Assembly: GCA_017452785.1 (NCBI GenBank)
Contig: JAFTLT010000013.1
Coordinates: 1 to 64,000 of the forward strand
Reading direction: 5' to 3'
Source: Clostridia bacterium
GTDB lineage: Bacteria; Bacillota; Clostridia; Oscillospirales; Acutalibacteraceae
DNA: 64,000 nucleotides
In this document: positions 7,647-16,896 of the stretch, piece after piece
Position numbering within the stretch: the first letter of the stretch is position 1
Layout of the letters: every line of letters begins with the position of its first letter
Made by a program: the position numbers and the translations under genes
Notes under the pieces: generated by a model
What the model saw: only the letters and a program-made list of their open reading frames with translations
Databases searched by the model: none
Told to the model about the DNA's origin: nothing

Positions 7647-10079
7647 TCAACTGAATTTATATGTTTTTCCTTTTTCGCTCATAAAGGTTGTTATGCCGTC
7701 AGCAAATTCTGTTTCAACCTCGCTGCCGTCTTCGTCATAGATAAGCATAATTTTGCCGTCATATCTGAGACTGCATTTTCCGCCGAGATTTGATTTTACA
7801 CTGCCTTCCTTGAGCTTGTCGCCTTTCCATTTAAGACTGAATTCAAAGTTGCCTCTTGCCATAAGACCGTTTATTTCACCCTCATGCCAGCTGTCAGGTA
7901 AAGCAGGAAGTATGCGTATATGGTTTTCGTGGCTTTGAAGCAGCATTTCACATATGCCTGCCAGCAGACCGAAGTTGCCGTCAATCTGAAATGGTGGGTG
8001 AGTGCCGAAAAGATTTTTGAGAATAGCGGTTTTCATTATCTCGGCAATAATTTCGTCACACTCATTGCCCTTAAGGAGCCTTGCGTAGCTGAGAAGTCTT
8101 ATTGCAAGTCCCCAGCCTGTGCTCTTGTTGCCTCTGTCTTTGAGGGTGGTCAGCGCTGCTGCAGAGAGCTGCTTGTCGTCAGGTGAAATCTGCCTGAAGG
8201 GATAAAGAGACAGCAGGTGAGAAATGTGTCTGTGCTTTTTCTGCACGCCCTGATTATAATAGCCACGCATGAAAAATTTGTCTTCATCATACCACTCTTT
8301 GATCTGACCCCATTTGCCCACATGAAGCGGCTTGAGAAGGGTTATCTGCTGCTTTACGGTTTCTATAAGGCTTTCGTTTATTGAGCTTTCATAGCCTGCC
8401 TCTTTCATGTACTCTGCCGCACAGAGCAGGTCTTCATAAAGATTATAGATAATGCACTGGTCATAGGTATTGCCTGCCGCAACAGGGCCGTGTTCAGGTG
8501 AAAAGCCGGGGGAGCAGACAAGTCTGCCGCTTTTTTTGTCATGGGTGAGCAGCTGAGTCCACATGAGGGCACATTCCTGCAAGGTAGGATAAATATCGTT
8601 TTTCAGCTTTTCCGTGTCACCTGTATAAAGATAATAGTCATACATTCCCTGCAGGGCCCATGCACCGTTAGTGGGTGCCCAACCCCATTTCCAGTCACTG
8701 CCGGGGCCGACAAAGCCTAAGGGAGTAACCATTGTGTGAAACATAAAACCTGTTTCTTTGTCAAGGTCAGCACTGCCGTCAGCTTTATTCTGACCTATGC
8801 CGAGAGTTTTGTTAGCAACGAGTCTGCCCGGCTTTTTAAGTGAATTGACAAAGTCGATATAGGGCAGGGCAGTTTCAGCAAGGTTTGCCGCATATGCGCC
8901 CCAATAGTTCATTTGCACATTGACATTGAAGTGATAATCGCAGCACCAAGCGGGGTTATTCTTTGCGTTCCATATGCCTTGCAGGTTTGCGGGCAGTGAG
9001 CCGTCACGTGATGAAGCGATAAGCAGATATCTTGCATATTGGAACAAAAGTGTTATTAGGTTTCTTTTGTTTTCGCCTTTTTTCTCAAAACGGCTGAGCA
9101 TATAGTCTGTTGTAAGAATGGCATCGCTTTCACCTAAGGTGAATTTAACTCTGTCATAAAGAGCCTTATAGTCTGCAAGATGCCTTCTGTAAAGCTCACC
9201 GAAGCTCATTTCGGCGGCAGAGTTCACACACTTGAGAGCCTTGTCAAGAGGTTCTTCCTCTGAAAAGTATTCGGGGAAGCTGTTTATGTAATTTGTTGCA
9301 AGTGAAGCTATGACGGTTACACTCTCTGCATTCTTTATAATGATGCGTCCGTCAGAGGTTTCTGTCATTTCGCCGTCGGTGATAAATTTAAAAGCACCTG
9401 CAAATTTCATTGAGTTTTTGTCTTTGCCTGCTTTTGCATCAGTGCCTATATTTGCCATAACCGTGCCTTCGGTGGTAATTGTGCCGCCTGATGCCTTGCT
9501 CAGTGCCTTCTGGTCTGAGATAAAATATGCTTCAAGATTGATCTTTGCCTCAGGTGGAGTTTCTCCCTCTTTTACAGGCAGGGCTTCTGACTTGATTCTG
9601 CCGACGAAAACATTGTCGGGATAGCTGAGAAAATAATGGCGTGTATAGCTAAGACCGTCAAGATGATAGCTGACCATAGATGACGCTGTGTCAAGCTCTA
9701 AGTCACGGGTATATTTTTCCTTTTCATTTTTAGCTTTCGGAAATTTCAAATAAAGGTTACCGAAGGACTGATATGCGCCGAAGCCTGTCATATCACCCTC
9801 TAAGCCTTTCATTTTGTCTGTGGCTGACTTTGTGTTGCCCTTATCCAGCTGAGCTTGAATTTCTCTCAGGGTTTTGCCGTTGTCTGCATTTTTTATTCCG
9901 TAGCAAAAGCCATCAATATCCTTGCCGCCTGACCAAAGAGTTTTTTCGTTAAAGTGTATCAGCTCACAGTCTACTCCGCCAAAAACCTTTGCACCTATTT
10001 TGCCGTTGCCTAAGGGGAGGGCTTCGTTTTCCCAACCGTAATAGCTCATGTGAGCAGGCTCTTTATAACATAAAAACAT
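7647..10079 (-). CDS. GH95 family alpha-L-fucosidase (probably alpha-1,2)
   Basis: This 810-residue glycoside hydrolase has the GH95 layout: an N-terminal beta domain (about 5-270), a helical linker, the (alpha/alpha)6 barrel (about 330-710) and a C-terminal beta domain. The features match the bifidobacterial AfcA enzyme: the N-x-N pair in HFNVNVQMNYW (N385, N387), the acid in SPGFSPEHG (E529) and the aspartate in PPFQIDGNFG (D700). These are the residues known for the inverting mechanism on Fuc-alpha1,2-Gal. GH95 also contains L-galactosidases, so substrate is not certain. There is no signal peptide, which points to action on imported oligosaccharides. GAGGTG lies 6 bases before the ATG. No fucose pathway genes adjoin it. 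Confidence 0.88.
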   Translation of the reverse strand: MFLCYKEPAHMSYYGWENEALPLGNGKIGAKVFGGVDCELIHFNEKTLWSGGKDIDGFCYGIKNADNGKTLREIQAQLDKGNTKSATDKMKGLEGDMTGFGAYQSFGNLYLKFPKAKNEKEKYTRDLELDTASSMVSYHLDGLSYTRHYFLSYPDNVFVGRIKSEALPVKEGETPPEAKINLEAYFISDQKALSKASGGTITTEGTVMANIGTDAKAGKDKNSMKFAGAFKFITDGEMTETSDGRIIIKNAESVTVIASLATNYINSFPEYFSEEEPLDKALKCVNSAAEMSFGELYRRHLADYKALYDRVKFTLGESDAILTTDYMLSRFEKKGENKRNLITLLFQYARYLLIASSRDGSLPANLQGIWNAKNNPAWCCDYHFNVNVQMNYWGAYAANLAETALPYIDFVNSLKKPGRLVANKTLGIGQNKADGSADLDKETGFMFHTMVTPLGFVGPGSDWKWGWAPTNGAWALQGMYDYYLYTGDTEKLKNDIYPTLQECALMWTQLLTHDKKSGRLVCSPGFSPEHGPVAAGNTYDQCIIYNLYEDLLCAAEYMKEAGYESSINESLIETVKQQITLLKPLHVGKWGQIKEWYDEDKFFMRGYYNQGVQKKHRHISHLLSLYPFRQISPDDKQLSAAALTTLKDRGNKSTGWGLAIRLLSYARLLKGNECDEIIAEIMKTAILKNLFGTHPPFQIDGNFGLLAGICEMLLQSHENHIRILPALPDSWHEGEINGLMARGNFEFSLKWKGDKLKEGSVKSNLGGKCSLRYDGKIMLIYDEDGSEVETEFADGITTFMSEKGKTYKFS

Positions 10080-10192
10080 ATTTTCACCTCATAAAACATA
10101 ATAAACTGCCTCCAATTATACCTTTAAATTGCCCCCTGTGTCAAGAAGTAGGAAAAATATGAACATATAACTATAAAAAATTAAAATTAAAA

Positions 10193-10221
10193 TTGATTTT
10201 TCAAAAAGGGTGTGGTATTAT
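10193..10221 (+). promoter_or_regulatory. Promoter of the DUF1934-argS operon
   Basis: TTGATT (10193-10198) and TATTAT (10216-10221) are 17 bp apart. The start it predicts (about 10228) excludes translation from an ATG at 10210 and supports the start at 10267. Confidence 0.65.
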
Positions 10222-10266
10222 ATACAATGTATAGTTATATTCAGGATGAAAGGACAAAGAAAATAT

Positions 10267-10698
10267 ATGGATTATCTCATAAAGGTCCTATCTTTGAATG
10301 ATGTTGACGGTGACGAAACCAAGCAGGAAATCATTACACATGCATCGCTTACCGGTGATAAAGACGATTACACCATAGTTTATGCTGAGGATATAGAGGG
10401 CCTGCCTGCCAAAACAACAATCAGGGTGCTCGGCGGTGAATGTGTCACTGTCAACCGTGAGGCTGAAATGAAGACCAATATGGTTATAGAAGTGGGTATA
10501 AAGCATATGTCAGAGCACAAATTACCCTTCGGATATTTTCAGCTTGAGGTTATAGGCAAGAGCATAAGCAGTGTTTTCAATCAGAATGAGACAGAGCTTA
10601 GTTTTGCTTATGCAACATATCAGGATAATATGCCCGTGGGAAAAGCTGAGTTTCATATCACACTCAGAAAAAAGAGGCATATTTCAGGCAAAGTTTAA
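10267..10698 (+). CDS. DUF1934 (YwiB-like) beta-barrel protein
   Basis: This 143-residue protein belongs to the DUF1934/YwiB group, lipocalin-like beta-barrels of unknown role that commonly sit directly ahead of argS in Firmicutes. Visible features are GDKDDYTIVYAED, TTIRVLGGECVTVNREAEM and a C-terminal beta segment (GKAEFHITLRKK). The start at 10267 was chosen because AAAGGA precedes it and because the upstream in-frame ATG at 10210 falls inside the promoter. ArgS begins 15 bases downstream. Confidence 0.8.
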   Translation: MDYLIKVLSLNDVDGDETKQEIITHASLTGDKDDYTIVYAEDIEGLPAKTTIRVLGGECVTVNREAEMKTNMVIEVGIKHMSEHKLPFGYFQLEVIGKSISSVFNQNETELSFAYATYQDNMPVGKAEFHITLRKKRHISGKV

Positions 10699-10713
10699 GA
10701 GAGGAAAAGAAAA

Positions 10714-12453
10714 ATGTCAAAAACAGTAGATAAAGCACAAAATCAGATAAAACAGCTTGTTTTAAGCGCTGTGGAAAAAGCTCAGGAAAAAGAGCTCCTG
10801 CCAAAGGCTGAAACTCCCGCTTTCGGTGTTGAGGTTCCTGCTGACAGAGCTAACGGTGATTTTTCAACAAATGCAGCAATGGCGGGTGCAAGAGCCTTTC
10901 GTCTGCCACCGAGAAAAATTGCTGAGGCAATGTGTGAAAATATGTGCCTTGAGGGAACATATTTTGAAAAGGTGGAAATTGCAGGCCCCGGCTTTATAAA
11001 TTTCTTCCTTTGTGACGATTATTATTCAGATATACTCCTTGAGATAAACGAAGCAGGCGACAGCTACGGCAGAAGCGACTGGGGTAAAGGCAAGAGCATA
11101 AATGTTGAATTTGTTTCAGCCAACCCCACAGGCCCCATGCATATGGGCAATGCAAGAGGCGGTGCACTCGGTGACTGTCTTGCAGCAGTTCTTGATTACG
11201 CAGGCTATAATGTTTCAAGAGAGTTTTATGTCAACGATGCAGGTAATCAGATTGATAAATTCGGTCTTTCACTTGATATAAGATATCAGCAGCTTCTCGG
11301 CAAGGATATTGAGCTTCCCGAAGACAGCTATCACGGTGACGATATTATCGAAAGAGCAGGCGAATTCAAAGAGGCTTTTGGTGACAGCTATCTCAATAAG
11401 AGTGAGGATGAAAGAAGAAAGGCACTTGTTGCTTTTGCGCTGCCGAAAAATCTTGAAAATATGAAGGCTGCCATGGCAAAGTACCGCATAGATTATGACA
11501 TGTGGTTCAGTGAGCTGACTCTTCATAACGGTGGTGAACTTAAGGAAACCATTGACATACTTACCGAAAAAGGTTACACTTATGAAAAAGACGGCGCTCT
11601 CTGGTATAAAAACATTGAGGTGCAGACTGAAATGCTGCTCTCTCAGGGCAAAACTCAGGAATATATCGACAAGCTTGAGCTTAAAGATGATGTTCTTATA
11701 AGAGCAAACGGCAACCCCACATATTTTGCGGCAGACATTGCTTATCACAGAAACAAACTTGAAAAAAGAGGCTTTGATAAGGCCATAGATGTCTGGGGTG
11801 CTGACCACCACGGTCATGTTGCAAGAATGAAGGGCGCAATGAAGGCTGTGGGCATTGACCCTGACAGACTCGACATCCTTCTTATGCAGTTTGTGCGTTT
11901 GGTGCGTGACGGCGAGGTTGTCAGAATGTCGAAGAGAACAGGTAAGGCAATTACACTTGTTGACCTTCTTAATGAGGTGCCTATTGATGCAGTGCGTTTC
12001 CTGTTTAATATAAGAGAGCCCGGCTCACTTATGGATTTTGACCTTGACCTTGCAGTTGAGGAAAGCTCACAGAATCCGGTTTACTACTGTCAGTATGCTC
12101 ACGCAAGAATCTGCAGTATCCTTTCAAAGCTTGAGGCTGAGGGCAAAAAGGCAAGACTTTGCACAAAGGATGAGCTTAAAAAGCTGGTCTGCCCGGAGGA
12201 AAGAGAGCTTATACGTTATCTCTCAACTCTTGGTGATGTTATAATCAATGCGGCTAAAAACTATGACCCTGCAAAGGTTACACACTATGCAGTTGACCTT
12301 GCAACACACTTCCATAAGTTTTATAATGCATGCCGTGTAAGTGTAGAGGATGAAGAGCTTATGCAGGCAAGACTTTTCCTTTGCATATGTGTCAAAGACA
12401 CAATGAAGAGCATACTGAGTATGCTTAAAGTTGACTCCCCTGACAGAATGTAA
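10714..12453 (+). CDS. argS: Arginyl-tRNA synthetase
   Basis: This class Ia aminoacyl-tRNA synthetase of 579 residues charges tRNA-Arg. The N-terminal Add-1 domain is visible at the start, followed by the HIGH-like motif in SANPTGPMHMGNARGG. The KMSKS-equivalent is VRMSKRTGKAITL. The C-terminal DALR anticodon-binding domain contains YYCQYAHARICSI. Length and order are normal. It is the second gene of the DUF1934-argS pair. Confidence 0.97.
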   Translation: MSKTVDKAQNQIKQLVLSAVEKAQEKELLPKAETPAFGVEVPADRANGDFSTNAAMAGARAFRLPPRKIAEAMCENMCLEGTYFEKVEIAGPGFINFFLCDDYYSDILLEINEAGDSYGRSDWGKGKSINVEFVSANPTGPMHMGNARGGALGDCLAAVLDYAGYNVSREFYVNDAGNQIDKFGLSLDIRYQQLLGKDIELPEDSYHGDDIIERAGEFKEAFGDSYLNKSEDERRKALVAFALPKNLENMKAAMAKYRIDYDMWFSELTLHNGGELKETIDILTEKGYTYEKDGALWYKNIEVQTEMLLSQGKTQEYIDKLELKDDVLIRANGNPTYFAADIAYHRNKLEKRGFDKAIDVWGADHHGHVARMKGAMKAVGIDPDRLDILLMQFVRLVRDGEVVRMSKRTGKAITLVDLLNEVPIDAVRFLFNIREPGSLMDFDLDLAVEESSQNPVYYCQYAHARICSILSKLEAEGKKARLCTKDELKKLVCPEERELIRYLSTLGDVIINAAKNYDPAKVTHYAVDLATHFHKFYNACRVSVEDEELMQARLFLCICVKDTMKSILSMLKVDSPDRM

Positions 12454-12556
12454 TGAATTTTTATCATAGTATCTGATAAAAATAGAAATAATTAATTAAT
12501 AATTAAAGTAGGCGTATTATACTTTTATTAAATAAAGAAAGAAAAGGAGTAAAGTT

Positions 12557-13246
12557 ATGAACTCAGAAAAAATTCTTGTTGTTGATGATGACCTTAATAT
12601 CTGTGAACTTCTCAGACTTTATCTTACAAAGGAAGGCTATAATGTGGTTATAGCAAATGACGGTGTGAGTGCCGTTACAATGTTCCAAGAGGAAAGCCCC
12701 TCTCTGGTGCTGCTTGATATTATGCTGCCGAAGCTTGACGGTTGGCAGGTATGCAGAGAAATCAGAAAGTTTTCCGAAACTCCTATTATTATGCTCACCG
12801 CAAAGGGTGAGGTTTTCGACAGAGTTCTCGGCCTTGAGCTTGGCGCTGATGACTATGTGGTCAAGCCCTTTGACACAAAAGAAATTGTTGCAAGAATAAA
12901 GGCAGTTCTTCGCCGCAGTGCAGCCTCAGCAAGTGAAGAGGTTAAGGAAGTGCACTATGACAAGCTGTCAATCAACCTTACAAACTATGAGCTTAAGGTT
13001 GCAGGTGTTCAGATTGACACACCTCCCAAAGAGATGGAGCTTATTTTCCACCTTGCAAAAAATCCCAACAGAGTTTTCACAAGAGACCAGCTTCTTGATG
13101 AAGTGTGGGGCTATGACTATTACGGCGATTCAAGAACAGTTGATGTTCATGTCAAGCGTCTTCGTGAAAAGCTTGAGGGTACCTCTGACAAGTGGGAGCT
13201 CAGAACCGTATGGGGCGTAGGCTACAAGTTTGAAACAAAAGAATAA
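12557..13246 (+). CDS. OmpR/PhoB-type response regulator
   Basis: This 229-residue protein has a receiver domain (1-115) with acidic pocket VVDDD (D10-D12), phosphoacceptor D54 in LLDIMLP and K103 in VVKPF. The winged-helix DNA-binding domain (about 130-228) has the PhoB-type segment GDSRTVDVHVKRLREKLE. It partners with the sensor kinase 57 bases downstream. The following HtrA-like gene suggests a cell-envelope or secretion-stress regulon, as with CssRS-HtrA in Bacillus. That link is inference from context. AAAAGGAG precedes the ATG. Confidence 0.95.
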   Translation: MNSEKILVVDDDLNICELLRLYLTKEGYNVVIANDGVSAVTMFQEESPSLVLLDIMLPKLDGWQVCREIRKFSETPIIMLTAKGEVFDRVLGLELGADDYVVKPFDTKEIVARIKAVLRRSAASASEEVKEVHYDKLSINLTNYELKVAGVQIDTPPKEMELIFHLAKNPNRVFTRDQLLDEVWGYDYYGDSRTVDVHVKRLREKLEGTSDKWELRTVWGVGYKFETKE

Positions 13247-13257
13247 TAAATAATAAG

Positions 13258-13282
13258 CGCCTGATATTTCGTCAGGCGTTTT
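13258..13282 (+). terminator. Hairpin with T tract between response regulator and kinase
   Basis: CGCCTGA (13258-13264) pairs with TCAGGCG (13272-13278), followed by TTTTATT. It lies inside the presumed operon, so it may attenuate the kinase relative to the regulator. Confidence 0.5.
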
Positions 13283-13303
13283 ATTGAGGTGGGAGGAAAT
13301 CCT

Positions 13304-14776
13304 ATGGAAAAAACAAAACGCAGAATTAAAAGGAAAAAAAGAGGCAGCAGCCTTTTTGTCAGGTATTTCGGAATTTCTGCACTGACTGTGTTTCTGAGCT
13401 TTGTCTTTGTCGGGCTTGCTATGGTTTTTTTCATTTCAGCTCAGTGGTGGACAGATAAGGTTGATGTGCTTGTCAGCAATGCTCAGGATATTGCAGCTGT
13501 ATATCATCAGCTTTCAGAGGAAGAGCCTTTTGACACTGACAGCGTTATCGGCACCTTGCAGATTATGTCTTCTGCAACCAAATCGGATTATTTCTTAACT
13601 GACGATAAGGGCAACGTTCTTTTGTGCGGTGACTGCGAAAGCGGTGTGAGCAAAAAGTGCGATAATCACAAAAATCTTGTTATTGCAAAGGAAACCCTTG
13701 AAAGGGCAAAAGACGGCGGCTTCTCAGACTATATGACAGACGAGGATTTCGGTATAGGTAAGTTTGTTGCATCCTTGCCGGTCAAAGATGCAAGCGGCAA
13801 GACTCAGGCTATAGTTTTTGCTGTTGAAGACGCTGTTACGGGACTTGTGCCCTATGTTATCAATATTGTTACAGCTATACTTTACTTTATGCTTTTTGCT
13901 CTTGTTATAGTGTTTATAGCTATTTATTTCATTACAAGAGGAATAACCAAGCCTCTTAATGAAATGAAAGAGGTTACAACTCATTTTGCCAAGGGTGAGT
14001 TTGAATTCAGGGCTAATGAAGAATATAAAAAGAGAGACTTCCGTGAGTTCGCCAAGTCGCTGAATAAAATGGCATATGAGCTTAAGATAGATGACGAGGC
14101 ACAAAAGAGCTTTATTGCCAATGTGTCTCACGAGCTGAAAACGCCTATGACATCAATCGGCGGCTTTATCGACGGCATTCTTGACGGTACCATTCCGCCT
14201 GAGGAAGAAAAGAAGTATCTCACTGTTGTTTCAAGTGAAGTCAAAAGGCTTTCGAGAATGGTTGTTTCTATGCTCAATCTGTCAAAAATTGAGGCAGGCG
14301 AGATTCAGCTCTCACCTCAGAAGTACGACATAAGCAAGCAGATATTTGAAACCTTGCTTTCATTTGAAAAGAAAATTGATGAAAAGCACATTGAGATTGC
14401 AGGCTTTGAAGATATGGGTGAGGTTATTATTGAGGCAGACCGTGACCTTATTCAGCAGGTTGTCTATAACCTTATTGATAATGCGGTCAAGTTCACCCCT
14501 GAAAGGGGAACCATAACCTTTTTTGCAAGCAGCAATGCCGAATCCACAAAGGTAACTATCAGAAACTCCGGTGCAGGCGTTTCCGAGGATGAAATAGCAA
14601 GAATTTTCGAGCGCTTCTATAAAGTGGATAAATCAAGAAGCTTTGACACAAAAGGTGTAGGTTTAGGTCTTTATATCGTCAAAACAATCATAAATATGCA
14701 TGACGGCGATATAAATGCAGCAAGTAAAAAGGGTGAATATACAGAATTTTCATTTGAGATTCCTTTTGCTGAATAA
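13304..14776 (+). CDS. Membrane sensor histidine kinase
   Basis: This 490-residue kinase has two membrane helices (about 22-46 and 184-211) flanking an extracytoplasmic domain of about 135 residues. A HAMP linker follows (about 212-260), then HisKA with the phospho-accepting H276 in IANVSHELKTP, then an HATPase domain with the N box YNLIDNAVKFT and G box GVGLGLYIVK. The sensor domain has three close cysteines (C108, C111, C119), which could bind metal or form a disulfide. The frame is open from a GTG at 13289, but that overlaps the GGGAGG ribosome site (13291-13296). The ATG at 13304 is 7 bases after it and is preferred. Confidence 0.94.
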   Translation: MEKTKRRIKRKKRGSSLFVRYFGISALTVFLSFVFVGLAMVFFISAQWWTDKVDVLVSNAQDIAAVYHQLSEEEPFDTDSVIGTLQIMSSATKSDYFLTDDKGNVLLCGDCESGVSKKCDNHKNLVIAKETLERAKDGGFSDYMTDEDFGIGKFVASLPVKDASGKTQAIVFAVEDAVTGLVPYVINIVTAILYFMLFALVIVFIAIYFITRGITKPLNEMKEVTTHFAKGEFEFRANEEYKKRDFREFAKSLNKMAYELKIDDEAQKSFIANVSHELKTPMTSIGGFIDGILDGTIPPEEEKKYLTVVSSEVKRLSRMVVSMLNLSKIEAGEIQLSPQKYDISKQIFETLLSFEKKIDEKHIEIAGFEDMGEVIIEADRDLIQQVVYNLIDNAVKFTPERGTITFFASSNAESTKVTIRNSGAGVSEDEIARIFERFYKVDKSRSFDTKGVGLGLYIVKTIINMHDGDINAASKKGEYTEFSFEIPFAE

Positions 14777-14872
14777 ACTGATTATTACAAAATTTTAACT
14801 TTTTTTAAGTGACAGGGTGTATTCTAACACCATAAATTGCGGAAGATTTTTATATCGCACCGTAAATAAGAC

Positions 14873-14895
14873 TTCTGCCGTTATGCAGAAAGGAG
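14873..14895 (+). promoter_or_regulatory. Hairpin abutting the htrA-like Shine-Dalgarno
   Basis: TTCTGC (14873-14878) pairs with GCAGAA (14885-14890), and the ribosome site AGGAG follows immediately. Such a stem could tune translation, for instance with temperature. No experiment is implied by the sequence. Confidence 0.3.
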
Positions 14896-14904
14896 TAATT
14901 AACC

Positions 14905-16629
14905 ATGAATGATAACGAAACAAACTTTGGTCCTGTCTCAGAGCCTGAAAACAGTGAAAATGCAGCACCTGTTTTTGAAAGCGAAGAGAAGGCTTTTGAA
15001 AGCACGGATATTTATTCTGAGCCTAATGTTTCAGGCGAGGAGATAAATCCCGCCGCCAAAATGGAAAAATCCTATGAGGGATATTTCAAAGAGGGTGAGG
15101 AGAGTGCTTATTCAGATTTCAACCCCTATTCAGAGTCGGGAAATCAGCAGGAAGCATATAACCCCTATGCTGATGCAGCCAATAAGCAGGAAAATGTGAA
15201 GAGTGAGCCTGTCAGCGGTGAAAAAGAGCAGACTCCGCCTCCCTATAACCCCTATGCTGCACCGCAGAATTCACAGCAGCAATCCTCTTATCAGCAGACA
15301 CCTCCATTTAATCAGCAAAATTATTCATACAATCAGCCCTATTATCAGCAGCCGGGTAATATGCCCCCTGAAAAGAAAGGTAAGGGAAAAAAGGTTGCTC
15401 TCGGCATAGTTGCCACTTGCATAGTGATAGCTCTTATTGCAATTGTCAGTGCATTTTTCGGTGGAGATACTCCTGATGTTAGCAGCGGAAATCCCGACAC
15501 TTCAACAACAGAAGCGCCCACAACAATCAAGCCTATTGTGGGAACTACCCAGAGCAGCGAGGCTCTTTCACAGATAAACTCAATTGTCATAGCCGAAAAG
15601 GTACGCCCCAGTGTTGTAGGTGTTATGACCTATAAAAGCGGTCAGCTTTACGGCGAAGGCTCAGGTGTTCTTTGGGCAGAGGATGCAGGTTATACTTATG
15701 TTGTTACCTGTGCTCACGTTATTGATGAAAGCGGTGTTACTTACGGTGTAATGCTGCTTGACGGCAAAACCTATGAAGCTGAAATGGTGGCAAGCGATAC
15801 CAGAACAGATATAGGTGTGCTTAAGATAGAGGCCACAGGTCTGCCTCTTGCAGAAATAGGCGATTCATCTGCACTGAAAATCGGTGAGCCTATATATGCT
15901 ATCGGCAACCCCGGCGGTGCTGAATACTTCGGTTCAATCACAGACGGTATTGTATCGGCTATTGACAGAAGCGTAAGTGCAACCTACACAATGACCTGTA
16001 TTCAGCACAATGCAGCAATTAACCCCGGCAACTCAGGCGGTGCACTTGTTAACACTGCAGGACAGATTGTAGGCATCAACTCCTCAAAAATTGCTTCAAC
16101 TGAGTATGAAGGCATGGGCTTTGCCGTGCCGACATCAATAGCAGTTTCAGTTGTTGATTCTCTCATTCAGTATAAATATGTTCCCAACAGACCCAAGCTT
16201 GGCATTGAATATGCAGATGTCAGCGCATATCAGCTTTATTCACTTGTTGTTTCAATTAAGGGTCTTCCTCAGGGCTCACTCGTTATTGCAGGAATATCCT
16301 CTGACAGCAGCCTGAAAAACACTGAGGCTCAGGTTGGTGACCTTATTATCGGTGTTAACGGCAAGGATATGGATGATTCAAGCGTGCTGCTTGACCTTAT
16401 TGACACAGGTGCAGTGGGTGACACTCTTACTCTCACACTTTGCAGAGTTGAGAGCCGTACCTATAAAACAACCACCTTTGATGTGACTATCACTCTTGTT
16501 GAGGATAAGGGTACTTCACAGCAGGAGGAGGAAACCACAACTCAGCCCTATGGCGGCAATGATTATTACTACGGCGGTGCTGAGAGCTTTGAAGATTTCT
16601 TCGGTGATTACTTCGGCTTCGGATGGTGA
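14905..16629 (+). CDS. HtrA/DegP-like membrane serine protease with PDZ domain
   Basis: This 574-residue S1C protease probably degrades or refolds damaged proteins outside the membrane. Residues 1-160 form a cytoplasmic, low-complexity tail rich in Gln, Tyr, Pro and Glu. One membrane helix follows (about 163-187) and then a Thr/Ser linker. The trypsin-like domain has H271 (TCAHVID), D302 (TRTDIGVL) and S377 (NPGNSGGAL). A PDZ domain covers about 430-535. The C-terminus is an unusual Gly/Tyr/Phe tail. It follows a two-component system on the same strand, as htrA follows cssRS-type control in Bacillus. Long Gln/Tyr/Pro N-terminal tails of this kind are common in actinobacterial and clostridial HtrA proteins. 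Confidence 0.92.
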   Translation: MNDNETNFGPVSEPENSENAAPVFESEEKAFESTDIYSEPNVSGEEINPAAKMEKSYEGYFKEGEESAYSDFNPYSESGNQQEAYNPYADAANKQENVKSEPVSGEKEQTPPPYNPYAAPQNSQQQSSYQQTPPFNQQNYSYNQPYYQQPGNMPPEKKGKGKKVALGIVATCIVIALIAIVSAFFGGDTPDVSSGNPDTSTTEAPTTIKPIVGTTQSSEALSQINSIVIAEKVRPSVVGVMTYKSGQLYGEGSGVLWAEDAGYTYVVTCAHVIDESGVTYGVMLLDGKTYEAEMVASDTRTDIGVLKIEATGLPLAEIGDSSALKIGEPIYAIGNPGGAEYFGSITDGIVSAIDRSVSATYTMTCIQHNAAINPGNSGGALVNTAGQIVGINSSKIASTEYEGMGFAVPTSIAVSVVDSLIQYKYVPNRPKLGIEYADVSAYQLYSLVVSIKGLPQGSLVIAGISSDSSLKNTEAQVGDLIIGVNGKDMDDSSVLLDLIDTGAVGDTLTLTLCRVESRTYKTTTFDVTITLVEDKGTSQQEEETTTQPYGGNDYYYGGAESFEDFFGDYFGFGW

Positions 16630-16637
16630 TTTGAGTA

Positions 16638-16890
16638 CAGAACGCAGAGTGCAGAACGCAGAACGGTGGTCGCGAATTTACCACTCACTAACCTTAAGCC
16701 ACTCCCCGCGGAGCTGAAGCTCAAAAGAGGACAATTTCATCAATCTTAAAGAAACGGCAGGTCACTTCCAAATTGGTAGTGACCTGCTGAACTTTTATAA
16801 TTTACAGAGTCGGCATCTTATCCCAACTCTCTTTACGGACAAAAGCTATTTATCAGTAAAAGCTTACCCGTTGTTCTGTGCTCTGCACTC
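16638..16890. repeat. MITE-like inverted-repeat element, copy A (253 bp)
   Basis: The ends are inverted: GCAGAGTGCAGAACGCAGAAC on the left and GTTCTGTGCTCTGCACTC (16873-16890) on the right. The core holds a perfect 10-bp stem GCAGGTCACT/AGTGACCTGC and the segments CTCAAAAGAGGACAATTTC and TCATCAATCTTAA. Copy B at 38562-38810 shares ends, core stem and order. It fills the whole gap between the convergent htrA-like and M14 genes. Confidence 0.65.
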
Positions 16891-16896
16891 TTGTTT

